The notes under the pieces were generated by a model. That model was not told where the DNA came from. It made no database searches and saw nothing but the letters and a program-made list of their open reading frames with translations. A stretch of DNA of 38,520 bases from Thermovorax subterraneus (GTDB lineage Bacteria; Bacillota; Thermosediminibacteria; Thermosediminibacterales; Thermosediminibacteraceae), in assembly GCA_021608145.1 (NCBI GenBank), contig JAKIHM010000021.1:1-38520 (forward strand). The letters run 5' to 3'. This document shows positions 1 to 7,990 of this stretch, in pieces. A program made the translations under genes and the position numbers. Position 1 is the stretch's first letter. The number at the start of each line of letters is the position of its first letter.

Positions 1-112
1 ATAAAAGCTTAGGTATTATTTATTTTCATGGTTTCTTCTAACTCCAACTTTTGCTCTTTTGATTTGCCAACTACTACCTGCTAATTCCATTTTTTAGGGA
101 ATCCTCATATTC
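1..112. other. Left-edge stretch with no recognised gene
   Basis: This AT-rich stretch lies downstream of the gerA stop codon. I see no convincing gene. The longest minus-strand reading frame starting with ATG is about 24 codons and resembles nothing known. There is no clear GC-rich hairpin followed by a T-run, so the end of the gerA transcript is not defined here. Confidence 0.4.
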
Positions 113-1708
113 TTATTTGACGCTACCGCCCCTTTCCTTTACCTTGGAATCCCCTACCCTCGTTTTGTCCACCGGCCGGGTGTAATCCGGCCTTTCCTTC
201 AGCAAAGGCAGGGGTGCCCTCACTACCAGGTCCCTCAACCTGTTAAATTTAAATGAGATTACCGGCGAAAGATACGGAACCTCGAAGCTCTTTAACGTCA
301 CGAGGTGGACAGTGAGCCCCAGAAACCCGAGCATGACGCCGTAAAGCCCGGCTACCGACGCGAGGATCAAAAATATGAAGGCAAGCAGCCGAAAACCTAT
401 GGCCACGCTGAAATTGGGAACTGCAAAGGAAGATATGGCGTTTATGGCAATAAGGATCACCATAATAGGGCTCACTATCCCCGCCCTCACGGCGGCTTCT
501 CCTACGACGAGGCCGCCGACGATGCCGATGGTCTGGCCTATGGGGCCGGGCAGCCTTATACCCGCTTCCCTCAAAACTTCCAGCGACAGCATCATAATGA
601 GGGCTTCCACAGTCGTGGAAAATGGTACTCCCTCCCTAGTCGCCCCGATGGAAAGGGCAAGGTCAGTTGGGAGCATCCCGGGGTGGTATGCCACCATAGC
701 CACATAAAAGGAAGGGGCCGCTATGGCGAGCGCCGCCGCAGCAAATCGAAGGAGCCTGATTAATGAGGCGATATACCACCTCTCATAGTAGTCTTCGGAA
801 GAATGAAAGAGACTGAACAGGGTGGTGGGGGCTATAAGGACGAAGGGTGTCGTGTCGCAGATGATAAGCACATTGCCCTCTAAAAGGGCCGCCGCCGCCA
901 CGTCGGGCCTTTCGGTGCGCCTGAACTGCGGAAAAAACGAAACCCAGTTGTCTTCTATCATCTGCTCTATATAGCCGCTTTCTAGCACACCATCTATGTC
1001 CACCTTGTTTAACCTCTTTAAGACCTCTTCCACGATGGAAGGGTTTGCAATTCCCTTGATGTAAAGCACCCCCACGTCGGTCCTGGTGTGCCTTCCGAGC
1101 TTTATTGTCTTGACTTTCAGATTAGGGTCCCTAAGCCTTCGGCGAACTAATGCCACATTGACCCTGTAGGTCTCTGTAAACCCTTCCCTTGGCCCCCTTA
1201 TGACTGCTTCCGTGCGAGGTTCCTCGACCCCTCTCTTTTCCCATCCTTTGGTATTTAATATTATAGCCCTTGTTAGCTTGTCGATTATTAAAGCTGTATC
1301 CCCCGAGAGAACTGCCAGCACCAGCTCCCCGAAATTATCCGCTTCTTTTATCTCTGCGACGGTGAGCAGCCCTTCTTTTATGAGCTCGAAGAACTTGTCC
1401 CCGGCGCTGTATTCCAAGGGAGTCTGCCTGGCGTATAGCATCAAGGACTTCATCACTTCTTCGTGAATAAGCCTCTTGTCCACGAGGCCATCGATGCTGA
1501 GCATGGCCATCCTGTGCTTTTGCCTTTCGGGGTTTCCCATCACAAATTCTCTTATTATCAAATCGTCGCAGTCTGCCAGATACTCCTTGAATACCTTTAT
1601 ATTTTCGTCGATGTCTTTATGGAGCTTACGGCTTGTGTCCGGAGTCATATCCCTTTCGTAATATATCTCGGTCTTCTTTTTGCTGCCCAGCGTGTCGAAG
1701 ATTCCCAC
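113..1708 (-). CDS. GerA-family spore germination protein (A subunit type)
   Basis: A 531-residue protein of the GerA/SpoVAF family, the A-type subunit of germinant receptors in the inner membrane of endospores. The N-terminal half (about residues 20-280) is the soluble domain, with family-typical stretches such as IIREFVMGN near residue 51 and VALVRRRLRDP near 185. The C-terminal half has a cluster of hydrophobic helices (about 280-480) including the recognisable PGPIGQTIGIVGGLVVGEAA segment. Length is normal for the family. The start is a GTG preceded by an AGGGGTGAT ribosome site. A small membrane-protein gene ends 17 bases upstream and is probably cotranscribed. No B or C subunit lies upstream, and only 112 bases are visible downstream. 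Whether this is a receptor A subunit or a stand-alone SpoVAF-like protein cannot be decided from the sequence. Confidence 0.93.
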   Translation of the reverse strand: MGIFDTLGSKKKTEIYYERDMTPDTSRKLHKDIDENIKVFKEYLADCDDLIIREFVMGNPERQKHRMAMLSIDGLVDKRLIHEEVMKSLMLYARQTPLEYSAGDKFFELIKEGLLTVAEIKEADNFGELVLAVLSGDTALIIDKLTRAIILNTKGWEKRGVEEPRTEAVIRGPREGFTETYRVNVALVRRRLRDPNLKVKTIKLGRHTRTDVGVLYIKGIANPSIVEEVLKRLNKVDIDGVLESGYIEQMIEDNWVSFFPQFRRTERPDVAAAALLEGNVLIICDTTPFVLIAPTTLFSLFHSSEDYYERWYIASLIRLLRFAAAALAIAAPSFYVAMVAYHPGMLPTDLALSIGATREGVPFSTTVEALIMMLSLEVLREAGIRLPGPIGQTIGIVGGLVVGEAAVRAGIVSPIMVILIAINAISSFAVPNFSVAIGFRLLAFIFLILASVAGLYGVMLGFLGLTVHLVTLKSFEVPYLSPVISFKFNRLRDLVVRAPLPLLKERPDYTRPVDKTRVGDSKVKERGGSVK

Positions 1709-1725
1709 AATTTATCACCCCTGCC

Positions 1726-1953
1726 TCACCGGCTGATAAATATTATGTATATCACCAAGCTGCCAATAGTGTAAATGACCCCTAATATTTTCAGCAAAAG
1801 CCTTTCCGCCTTCAGATTCTTTTGCTCCATGCTCTGGGCTTCTACGAAAAACATGAATATTCCCGTGACCATGAATACGATGGCAGTAAATAAGGTAAAG
1901 GCCTCTTTAAAATCTTCGGCAATAATCTTTAGTATCTCCGATAATATAGTCAC
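1726..1953 (-). CDS. Small two-helix membrane protein upstream of gerA (resembles CLC_0170 family)
   Basis: A 75-residue protein with two predicted membrane helices, about residues 17-38 (FTLFTAIVFMVTGIFMFFVE) and 53-73 (LLKILGVIYTIGSLVIYIIF), joined by a charged loop (QSMEQKNLKAER). The pattern resembles short Clostridia membrane proteins called the CLC_0170 family, whose function is unknown. It starts with GTG after a good ribosome site (AAGGTGG, complement of 1963-1969). It ends 17 bases before the GerA start, so the two are probably one operon. By context it could be a spore or germination accessory protein, but that is inference only. Confidence 0.7.
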   Translation of the reverse strand: MTILSEILKIIAEDFKEAFTLFTAIVFMVTGIFMFFVEAQSMEQKNLKAERLLLKILGVIYTIGSLVIYIIFISR

Positions 1954-2051
1954 AAGTTGCTTACCACCTTTTTTTGATTTTCATTATGTATTTTCTCTTT
2001 GATATGTCATTTTATTCCGCATTAAACAGCAAAAAATTTTCCTCAAGCATC

Positions 2052-2080
2052 TTGATGTTTTGTATTTTTATACTTATACT
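2052..2080 (+). promoter_or_regulatory. Candidate sigma-A promoter for the ACT/UPF0210 operon
   Basis: TTGATG at 2052-2057 and TATACT at 2075-2080 are separated by 17 bases and lie about 55 bases before the ATG at 2134. This is the best vegetative-promoter match in the divergent intergenic region 1954-2133. Confidence 0.5.
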
Positions 2081-2099
2081 TTTGAATTATATAAGGAAA

Positions 2100-2116
2100 A
2101 TCAATTAAAAATTGAT
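2100..2116. repeat. 7-3-7 perfect inverted repeat in the ACT-gene leader
   Basis: ATCAATT (2100-2106) and AATTGAT (2110-2116) form a perfect inverted repeat with a 3-base centre. It lies between the candidate promoter and the ribosome binding site AAGGGG (2117-2122). It could be an operator or a weak leader hairpin touching the ribosome site. Confidence 0.4.
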
Positions 2117-2133
2117 AAGGGGTGCTTTAAAAA

Positions 2134-2583
2134 ATGGAAATCCTCGTCACTCTGGATACCATAAAGAATCACCAGGACAGCAAGGTCTTAAGGTTCCCCT
2201 CGGGTTCTTTAGTCACAAAGGAAGCCCGGACCTTTGCCGCATCAAGGGGTATAAAGATTTACGTGGGAGACGAGCTTTTAGAAGAACCATTTCCCGTAAA
2301 CTTAAAGCCCACAAAAAGGGCAGTCATTTCAGTAATAGGAGAAGACAGGGTGGGTATCATAGCCGGAATATCTGAAGTGCTTGCAAAAAACAACGTAAAC
2401 ATTCTCGATATAACCCAGACATCCATAGAGGGGCTATTTACAATGATAATGGTGGTCGACATAGCCGATTGCAGGGTGAGCTTTGATGAATTGAAGAAAC
2501 TGCTAGAAGAGAGAGGAAATTCCCTTTCCGTTCGGGTCGACGCCCAGAGAGAAGAAGTCTTTCGCTTTATGCACAGGATATAA
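2134..2583 (+). CDS. ACT-domain protein (UPF0237-like) with an N-terminal extension
   Basis: A 149-residue protein. Residues about 62-149 match the short UPF0237 ACT-domain family ([19 protein letters not shown], then [10 protein letters not shown]), a presumed amino-acid-sensing fold of about 90 residues. The first 60 residues are extra. They contain a [21 protein letters not shown]-like stretch (split here: [11 protein letters not shown], residues 22-32, and SRGIKIYV, 37-44), reminiscent of the short LVTPLAR...RGI motif found at the N-terminus of some microcompartment-associated enzymes. The start follows AAGGGG at 2117-2122, with a long 11-base spacing. UPF0210 begins 11 bases after its stop, and this pairing is widely conserved in Firmicutes and Archaea. 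The function of the pair is unknown; a regulatory role in ligand sensing is inference. Confidence 0.85.
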   Translation: MEILVTLDTIKNHQDSKVLRFPSGSLVTKEARTFAASRGIKIYVGDELLEEPFPVNLKPTKRAVISVIGEDRVGIIAGISEVLAKNNVNILDITQTSIEGLFTMIMVVDIADCRVSFDELKKLLEERGNSLSVRVDAQREEVFRFMHRI

Positions 2584-2594
2584 GGGGGATAAAG

Positions 2595-3959
2595 ATGAGT
2601 TTTTCCAGGGATGAAATTATAGAGACTATAAGAATGGTACAAGCCGAAAATCTAGATATTAGGACAATAACCCTCGGCATAAGCCTGAGAGACTGCGCCG
2701 ATGAAAGTGTTTACAAAATAGCAGAAAAAATCTATAATAAACTCACTCAAACCGCAGAAAATCTAGTTCCGGTGGCCGAGGAACTCGAAGCTGAATTTGG
2801 AATTCCAATTGTAAACAAGCGCATTTCTGTGACTCCCATTGCGATCGTAGCCGAATCCTGCAGGGAAAAGGACCTGACCACCATAGCCGAGGCTATGGAC
2901 AGAGCTGCGAAGGAGTTAAAAATAGACTTCATAGGCGGCTTTTCGGCCCTCGTGCAAAAGGGGTTCACGAAGGGCGACATTAATCTTATCAATTCAATCC
3001 CGGAAGCTCTTTCTTCCACCGAAAGGGTCTGCGCTTCAGTCAACGCGGCGTCGAGCCGCGCCGGTATAAACATGGATGCGGTGCTCGCCATGGGCCACGT
3101 CATCAAAAAAACTGCCGAACTCACGGCGGATCGCGATGGAATAGGATGTGCTAAACTGGTGGTATTTGCCAACGCGGTGGAGGACAACCCTTTTATGGCT
3201 GGAGCCTTCCATGGTCCCGGGGAGGCCGAGACTACCGTGAACATAGGTATCAGCGGGCCGGGAGTGGTGAACACGGTAATAAGGCGTCTAGGAGAAGACG
3301 CCGACTTCGGAGAACTCGCCGAAGCCGTAAAGCGAACTGCATTCAAGATAACGAGGGCCGGCGAACTCATAGGAAGGGAAGCTGCGCGTCGCCTCGGGGC
3401 CTCTTTCGGAGTCATAGACCTTTCCCTCGCCCCGACCCCAGCGGTAGGCGACAGCATAGCCAACATCCTTGAAGCCATGGGCCTTGAGCGGTGCGGCGCG
3501 CCGGGGACTACGGCGGCGCTCATGCTCCTCAACGACGCAGTAAAAAAAGGCGGCGCCATGGCCGCATCTTATGTGGGCGGCCTTTCCGGCGCCTTCATAC
3601 CGGTGAGCGAAGACGCAGGGATGATAAGGGCTGCAAAGGATGGCGCTTTGACCATAGAAAAGCTGGAAGCCATGACCTGCGTCTGCTCGGTGGGCCTTGA
3701 CATGATAGCCATACCCGGCGATACCACCCCTGAGACCATAGCTGCCATAATAGCCGACGAGATGGCAATCGGGGTAGTAAACAAAAAGACCACAGCAGTT
3801 AGGATAATCCCCGCCCCTGGGAAAAAGGCTGGAGACTTCGTGGAATTCGGAGGGCTCCTCGGAAGGGCCCCTGTGATGCCTGTAAGCACCTTCGGTTCCT
3901 CGGTATTTGTCAGGAGGGGAGGCAGGATACCTCCTCCCATACAGAGCCTTGTAAATTGA
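2595..3959 (+). CDS. UPF0210 (PFL, DUF711) family protein
   Basis: A 454-residue protein of the conserved UPF0210/DUF711 family, at the expected length. Typical stretches are [13 protein letters not shown] (about residues 24-36), [14 protein letters not shown] (about 115), [20 protein letters not shown] (about 210), and a glycine-rich end ([16 protein letters not shown]). No signal peptide or membrane segment is seen, so it is probably cytoplasmic. Its structure class has been related to glycyl-radical-like barrels, but no reaction is established. The ribosome site AAGGGGG precedes the ATG by 7 bases. It is cotranscribed with the ACT-domain gene and followed directly by a strong terminator. 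Confidence 0.93.
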   Translation: MSFSRDEIIETIRMVQAENLDIRTITLGISLRDCADESVYKIAEKIYNKLTQTAENLVPVAEELEAEFGIPIVNKRISVTPIAIVAESCREKDLTTIAEAMDRAAKELKIDFIGGFSALVQKGFTKGDINLINSIPEALSSTERVCASVNAASSRAGINMDAVLAMGHVIKKTAELTADRDGIGCAKLVVFANAVEDNPFMAGAFHGPGEAETTVNIGISGPGVVNTVIRRLGEDADFGELAEAVKRTAFKITRAGELIGREAARRLGASFGVIDLSLAPTPAVGDSIANILEAMGLERCGAPGTTAALMLLNDAVKKGGAMAASYVGGLSGAFIPVSEDAGMIRAAKDGALTIEKLEAMTCVCSVGLDMIAIPGDTTPETIAAIIADEMAIGVVNKKTTAVRIIPAPGKKAGDFVEFGGLLGRAPVMPVSTFGSSVFVRRGGRIPPPIQSLVN

Positions 3960-3963
3960 AACT

Positions 3964-3999
3964 AAAAAATATCCCCGGCATAAATGCGGGGATATTTTT
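3964..3999. terminator. Bidirectional rho-independent terminator
   Basis: A hairpin with arms AAAAATATCCCC and GGGGATATTTTT around a short loop (GGCATAAATGC). The T-run lies on the plus side and the A-run gives a T-run on the minus strand. It can therefore end both the UPF0210 transcript (+) and the SLH operon (-), whose last stop codon is at 4024. Confidence 0.88.
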
Positions 4000-4023
4000 G
4001 TCTTCCTCGGGAACATCAAAAAT

Positions 4024-5526
4024 TCAATAATACATCGTCTTTTCTCGGAAATCCCTTTCCAAATCTTCCTTTAAATAGTTTATAAAGCGGTTTAAAAATA
4101 CCGCGGCTTCCGCCCTGGTCACGGGATCATGAGGCCTGAAGTAGCCTCTTTCATCCCCTTTTACCAGCCCAATGCTGCTTCCTATATACACCGAGTCTCT
4201 CGCCCAATCGGGTATCTCTCCTTCATCCCTGAACCCAAGGCGGTACGCCAAGGGGGCGGTTTTCTCAAGTCCCAGTGCCCGAACCAGCATCGTGACTACC
4301 TGTGCCCTGGTGAGGACCTGGTCGGGAGAAAACCGCTTTGGAGAGGTGCCTTCTACCACTCCCATCCTCGTCAATGCCGAAACTATCTTCGATTCCTCTT
4401 CGTCCAGGGATAAATCATCAAATTCCATATTTTTCCCAGCCCTGTAATCTATCAAATTTTCCGCCCTGGAGCTTACATCCAAAAGCCTGCCTAAGGCCAG
4501 GGCAAAGTCGAGCCTCCTTGCTGGAACCTGAGGCCAGTAATAGTTCCCTTCCTGCTTGATTATGCCAAGGGCAGCAAGCCTTTCTACATCCTGCCTTGCC
4601 CAGTGGGACTTTATATCGTAAAACTCCGGTATATAGCCAGTCTCGACTTTTGGCGTTGAGGAAAGGCTTATCGTCTCGCTCCCTCTGTTTTGCCTCTTCA
4701 GCGGCATACCGTTTTCATCAAACTGCGGCAAGGTGTAATCGTACCTGGCAGTAGCATCCTCAAAGACCGTTTTTATATAAGCTCCCTCGAAGCTCATGAG
4801 AGTTGGCCGGTTTTCCACATAAGACACTTCCACTTTTTGAGAAGACGACAACCTCTCCTCGACGACTCCGGTCCAGCTTACCTCTTGCACGTTGTTTTTC
4901 TCATCGGCTTTTCTGTGCGAAGATATTATAAATTCGATCTCCCTCGTTTCTGCAAAGCCCCAGGCACTGCCGTAGCCCGCACCTTTGCCCGATATTTCCA
5001 CTTCCACCGTGCCTTTTCCGCTGTTTAAATCGTATACTTTTTTCCCCCTTATGACAGTAGTAGTATAATCCACTGCGGCGGAAAAGTCGGAAATCGAGGA
5101 GGCTGTAAAAGTGTAGTTTTTTAAGATATATCTATCGGTGGTCCTACCCTTTTTTACATTTATAGTCTCGCTGGCCCGGACTATTTCATAACTCGTCTTG
5201 ACCTGCTTTTTCCCTTCCCCTGTAGTCATTGTAATGAGGAGGGTTATACTCCTTGAAAGTTTCACGCTGCCGTCGGAACTTGCAAGGTTATACGATAGAC
5301 GATCCTGCCTCCTGCCGTTTCTTGCTGCCCCCCGGGATATATCTACACTTCCTTCTAGAAGAACGGGCTTTCCGGTGATGAAGACCATCTCGCTGTATTT
5401 TACTTCGTCCATTATCCCGCCTTCGAAGCCGGGAAGCTTTTGGGCAAAAGCCGCGGCAGCACTACTTAACAAAAATAAAGCCATAAAAATCAGGATGGCG
5501 AAAGTTTTTTTCAATGCATACCACAT
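4024..5526 (-). CDS. Secreted S-layer-homology protein, SLH domains at the C-terminus
   Basis: A 500-residue exported protein. A signal peptide spans about residues 1-28 (LKKTFAILIFMALFLLSSA, then AAAFAQ). Residues about 30-295 are a beta-rich region without a recognised family. Three SLH modules follow: about 300-355 (FYDIKSHWARQDVERLAALG), 370-425 (FDDLSLDEEESKIVSALTRM) and 433-486 (FRDEGEIPDWARDSVYIGSS). A full set of three normally binds pyruvylated secondary cell-wall polymer, so it should be cell-wall anchored. It is the last gene of the three-gene surface operon, 8 bases after the preceding stop. The ATG sits directly against its ribosome site (AAGGTGGG), so a TTG at 5514 may be the real start; both keep the signal peptide. 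Confidence 0.88.
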   Translation of the reverse strand: MWYALKKTFAILIFMALFLLSSAAAAFAQKLPGFEGGIMDEVKYSEMVFITGKPVLLEGSVDISRGAARNGRRQDRLSYNLASSDGSVKLSRSITLLITMTTGEGKKQVKTSYEIVRASETINVKKGRTTDRYILKNYTFTASSISDFSAAVDYTTTVIRGKKVYDLNSGKGTVEVEISGKGAGYGSAWGFAETREIEFIISSHRKADEKNNVQEVSWTGVVEERLSSSQKVEVSYVENRPTLMSFEGAYIKTVFEDATARYDYTLPQFDENGMPLKRQNRGSETISLSSTPKVETGYIPEFYDIKSHWARQDVERLAALGIIKQEGNYYWPQVPARRLDFALALGRLLDVSSRAENLIDYRAGKNMEFDDLSLDEEESKIVSALTRMGVVEGTSPKRFSPDQVLTRAQVVTMLVRALGLEKTAPLAYRLGFRDEGEIPDWARDSVYIGSSIGLVKGDERGYFRPHDPVTRAEAAVFLNRFINYLKEDLERDFREKTMYY

Positions 5527-5534
5527 CCCACCTT

Positions 5535-7985
5535 TTATTTCTGGATAAAGGCAAGCAGGCAGTTGTTGTTTTCCCTGATTACGTACAGCACCTGTCCCTT
5601 TTCCAAATCATCGAAATTTATGGGTCTTGCCCCTTCCAGAATTATGGCTCCCGCTTTGTTTAGCTCTAAAGACTTTAAGCTCCTATTCCACTTTTCGCTG
5701 AACTGGTTGAAATCCAGCATGTCTTCGAGTTTCACATAGCCCTCTGAAGTAAACCCTGCAAATGTGCCCAGGCTTATCACGTCGTCGCTCCTTGTGCCTT
5801 CTTTTATTACCATAGCCCTGACTTTACCAGCTTCTAAGAGTATATATGCACTTTTCCCGAAAAATTTTTCTTCATACCTATCCCACAAAAGTTCGTCCCT
5901 GGATATGGCCTTTGGTGAGCTGGCCGTAGCATCGATTATCACAGCATCATCGTAAAATTCCAAGCTCTCACTGCTTTTCCTTTCGGAAGACCATAAGCTC
6001 TCTTCAAGTTCGCTTTTGTATCTTAATATTACGCTGTCTTTTTCAATGTCATAGATTTGTCCTTTAACAACTTTCAATTCTGGCTCAAGAAATCTCGGCT
6101 GGTAAATTAAAGCTGCCCTTGAGCCAGAAGAGCTTTTGTTCGCAACCACAAATACGCCGCCATCTTCCTTTAAATATTCAGGCCTTGCCGATGAGCTTCC
6201 CACAATGGCTATAGTCCCCTCGTCCATGAGCATCTCAAGTTCGCCTACGGAAATTTCACCCGTAGACCACCGCACCTTCTCAATAAAGCCGTTATCTAGG
6301 TACTCGTCGCCGGACTTTACTACGGCCTTGACTGCCCTGCTGATGCCACCTTCGTCCGTCAAGGCTAGGTACACATCCTTCCCCTTATATTCCGCTGCAA
6401 GTTTACCTATATCTATGCTTTTGCGTTCGTAAAACGCCTCCGCTCCACGAAACCTTACCTTGAGCATGTCTTGTGCATCCTTAAACACTCCGTAGTAGAA
6501 GTCTTTCACATCCGACACAAGGAGATATTCTTCCCCTGCTTGGCCCGCAATTTTCCCCTTTACAATGCGTGAAATTTTCCCTCCTTTTGCCACTTCCACC
6601 CTTAGGCTCTTCTCTTTATTATCTAGATAAACTGCTACTTTGTCTCCCAATTCCAGCGATGCAGGGCTGACCTTGAGGCCGTTTTTTAAAATGGTATCCA
6701 TGTAGGAGATACTAATCTTTTTTTCTCCATCCCCTGTCGACACAGTAACTTTATATATCCCGCTGTCTTCCTCTATCTCCTTTACCGTCCCTTCGAGGTG
6801 AAAATCAAGAGCAGCTTCCTGGTCCTCATAGACCGGCGAGAAGGTTTCCGAAGTTACTGCAGCTTCAATGCGGCTTGCTTTGCCGTTTATCGCCCACGCA
6901 GTGACTTCTATTCCCGGAAGAAGGTCACTTAATCTGGCTTTCCTTCCATCCACGAACACTTCGGGAAACTCGGGAAGCTCCAGAATAACCGTATTTCCTC
7001 CTTCATCTTTTATATAAAGCTGCCCTTCTCCTATCATGGAAAGCTGTCCCGATATTTTTCTTGCCGAATAGTTTGCTACCTCGGCGTAAAGGACCTCGCT
7101 TTCTTTTGCCAGGACTTCAATATAGTCTCCTTTTTTTAAAATCCCCGAAGCGTATCTTTTTTTATTTTTCAATACTGGAAAATCAGTCAATCCTTGCGTC
7201 ACCTTTATATCATAAACCGGGCCGTCCTCGGTCTTAACCGAAAATGCCAATTCTAAAGCCCCTGTTTTTTCAATAGAATTTATAATCCCCCGGAAAACTG
7301 TCAACTTGAAGGCTTCTTCTCCTTTTATCCTGTCGACTAGCGCAGCAAGCTCCGCCCTCGTCATGGAATTGAGAGGATAGAGCTTTCCTCCCCAGCCCCC
7401 GATAATCCCTTTTTTTGCAAGGGCAGCTATGTAAGGCAGCTTTTGCTTTTCTATATCCCCTGAATCCTCAAAAAAAAGTGCATCGCCCGTAGATTGAGGC
7501 GAAAGCTTCAAAGCTTTGGCAGTCCACGCAAATACTTCTTGCCTCAAGGCAGGTGCTTTAAAGTCCACAGAGCTTTCGTTTCTGTCCAGCAATCCCATTT
7601 GAAGGGCAAGTTCCAAATAGGGAACTGCCCAGGTAGATGCCCGTAAATTTGCCGCCCCGCTGCCCCTTTTGCCGGCAGCCCTAGATGGATCAAACCTAGC
7701 TAGCCTGGCTAGTGTCGCCAGTGCTTCTTCGCGGCTCACTGACCTTTGAGGGAAAAATCTACTCCCATCCCCCTGCATTATACCCATTGCAGAAACTCTT
7801 GCAATCGAAATTTCGGCCCAGTGGCCTGAAGTATCTAAAAAGCCGGTTGACTTTGATAAATAAAGGCCGCGGGGCGTCCCGAAGTACTCGAGATTCCCCG
7901 CTTTCACGTCCCCAAAAAGACAAAGAACTGTCAGAGTTGAAAGCAGCACTGCCAATGTCCTTATTATAGCCTTTGGTCTTGCCAT
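5535..7985 (-). CDS. Secreted S-layer-homology protein, SLH domains at the N-terminus
   Basis: An 816-residue exported protein. The open frame continues 24 codons upstream into the previous gene. I chose the ATG at 7985 because it follows a purine-rich ribosome site (GGAAAGAGAGAGTGA), lies 5 bases after the preceding stop, and begins a normal signal peptide (ARPKAIIRTLAVLLSTLTV, to about residue 29). Three SLH modules occupy about residues 48-105 (LDTSGHWAEISIARVSAMG), 110-165 and 168-230 (LPYIAALAKKGIIGGWGGKL). The remaining 580 residues look like repeated small beta domains (GTVKEIEEDSGIYKVTV, KGKIAGQAGEEYLLV, KGQIYDIEKDSVILRY), each followed by LGDKVAVYL-like turns, as in OB-fold-style repeats. 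It is probably wall-anchored by its N-terminus, the reverse of the neighbouring 500-residue protein. Confidence 0.87.
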   Translation of the reverse strand: MARPKAIIRTLAVLLSTLTVLCLFGDVKAGNLEYFGTPRGLYLSKSTGFLDTSGHWAEISIARVSAMGIMQGDGSRFFPQRSVSREEALATLARLARFDPSRAAGKRGSGAANLRASTWAVPYLELALQMGLLDRNESSVDFKAPALRQEVFAWTAKALKLSPQSTGDALFFEDSGDIEKQKLPYIAALAKKGIIGGWGGKLYPLNSMTRAELAALVDRIKGEEAFKLTVFRGIINSIEKTGALELAFSVKTEDGPVYDIKVTQGLTDFPVLKNKKRYASGILKKGDYIEVLAKESEVLYAEVANYSARKISGQLSMIGEGQLYIKDEGGNTVILELPEFPEVFVDGRKARLSDLLPGIEVTAWAINGKASRIEAAVTSETFSPVYEDQEAALDFHLEGTVKEIEEDSGIYKVTVSTGDGEKKISISYMDTILKNGLKVSPASLELGDKVAVYLDNKEKSLRVEVAKGGKISRIVKGKIAGQAGEEYLLVSDVKDFYYGVFKDAQDMLKVRFRGAEAFYERKSIDIGKLAAEYKGKDVYLALTDEGGISRAVKAVVKSGDEYLDNGFIEKVRWSTGEISVGELEMLMDEGTIAIVGSSSARPEYLKEDGGVFVVANKSSSGSRAALIYQPRFLEPELKVVKGQIYDIEKDSVILRYKSELEESLWSSERKSSESLEFYDDAVIIDATASSPKAISRDELLWDRYEEKFFGKSAYILLEAGKVRAMVIKEGTRSDDVISLGTFAGFTSEGYVKLEDMLDFNQFSEKWNRSLKSLELNKAGAIILEGARPINFDDLEKGQVLYVIRENNNCLLAFIQK

Positions 7986-7990
7986 TTGAA

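Noticed and set aside
1979-1985. Sigma-G type -10 element (CATAATG on the minus strand) for the gerA unit
   Set aside because: The -10-like heptamer is there, but no -35 element at the right spacing accompanies it, so the forespore promoter is not supported.
2747-3559. 270-codon open frame antisense to UPF0210
   Set aside because: It is a GC-rich shadow of a strongly conserved gene, with no ribosome site and a composition unlike a real protein.
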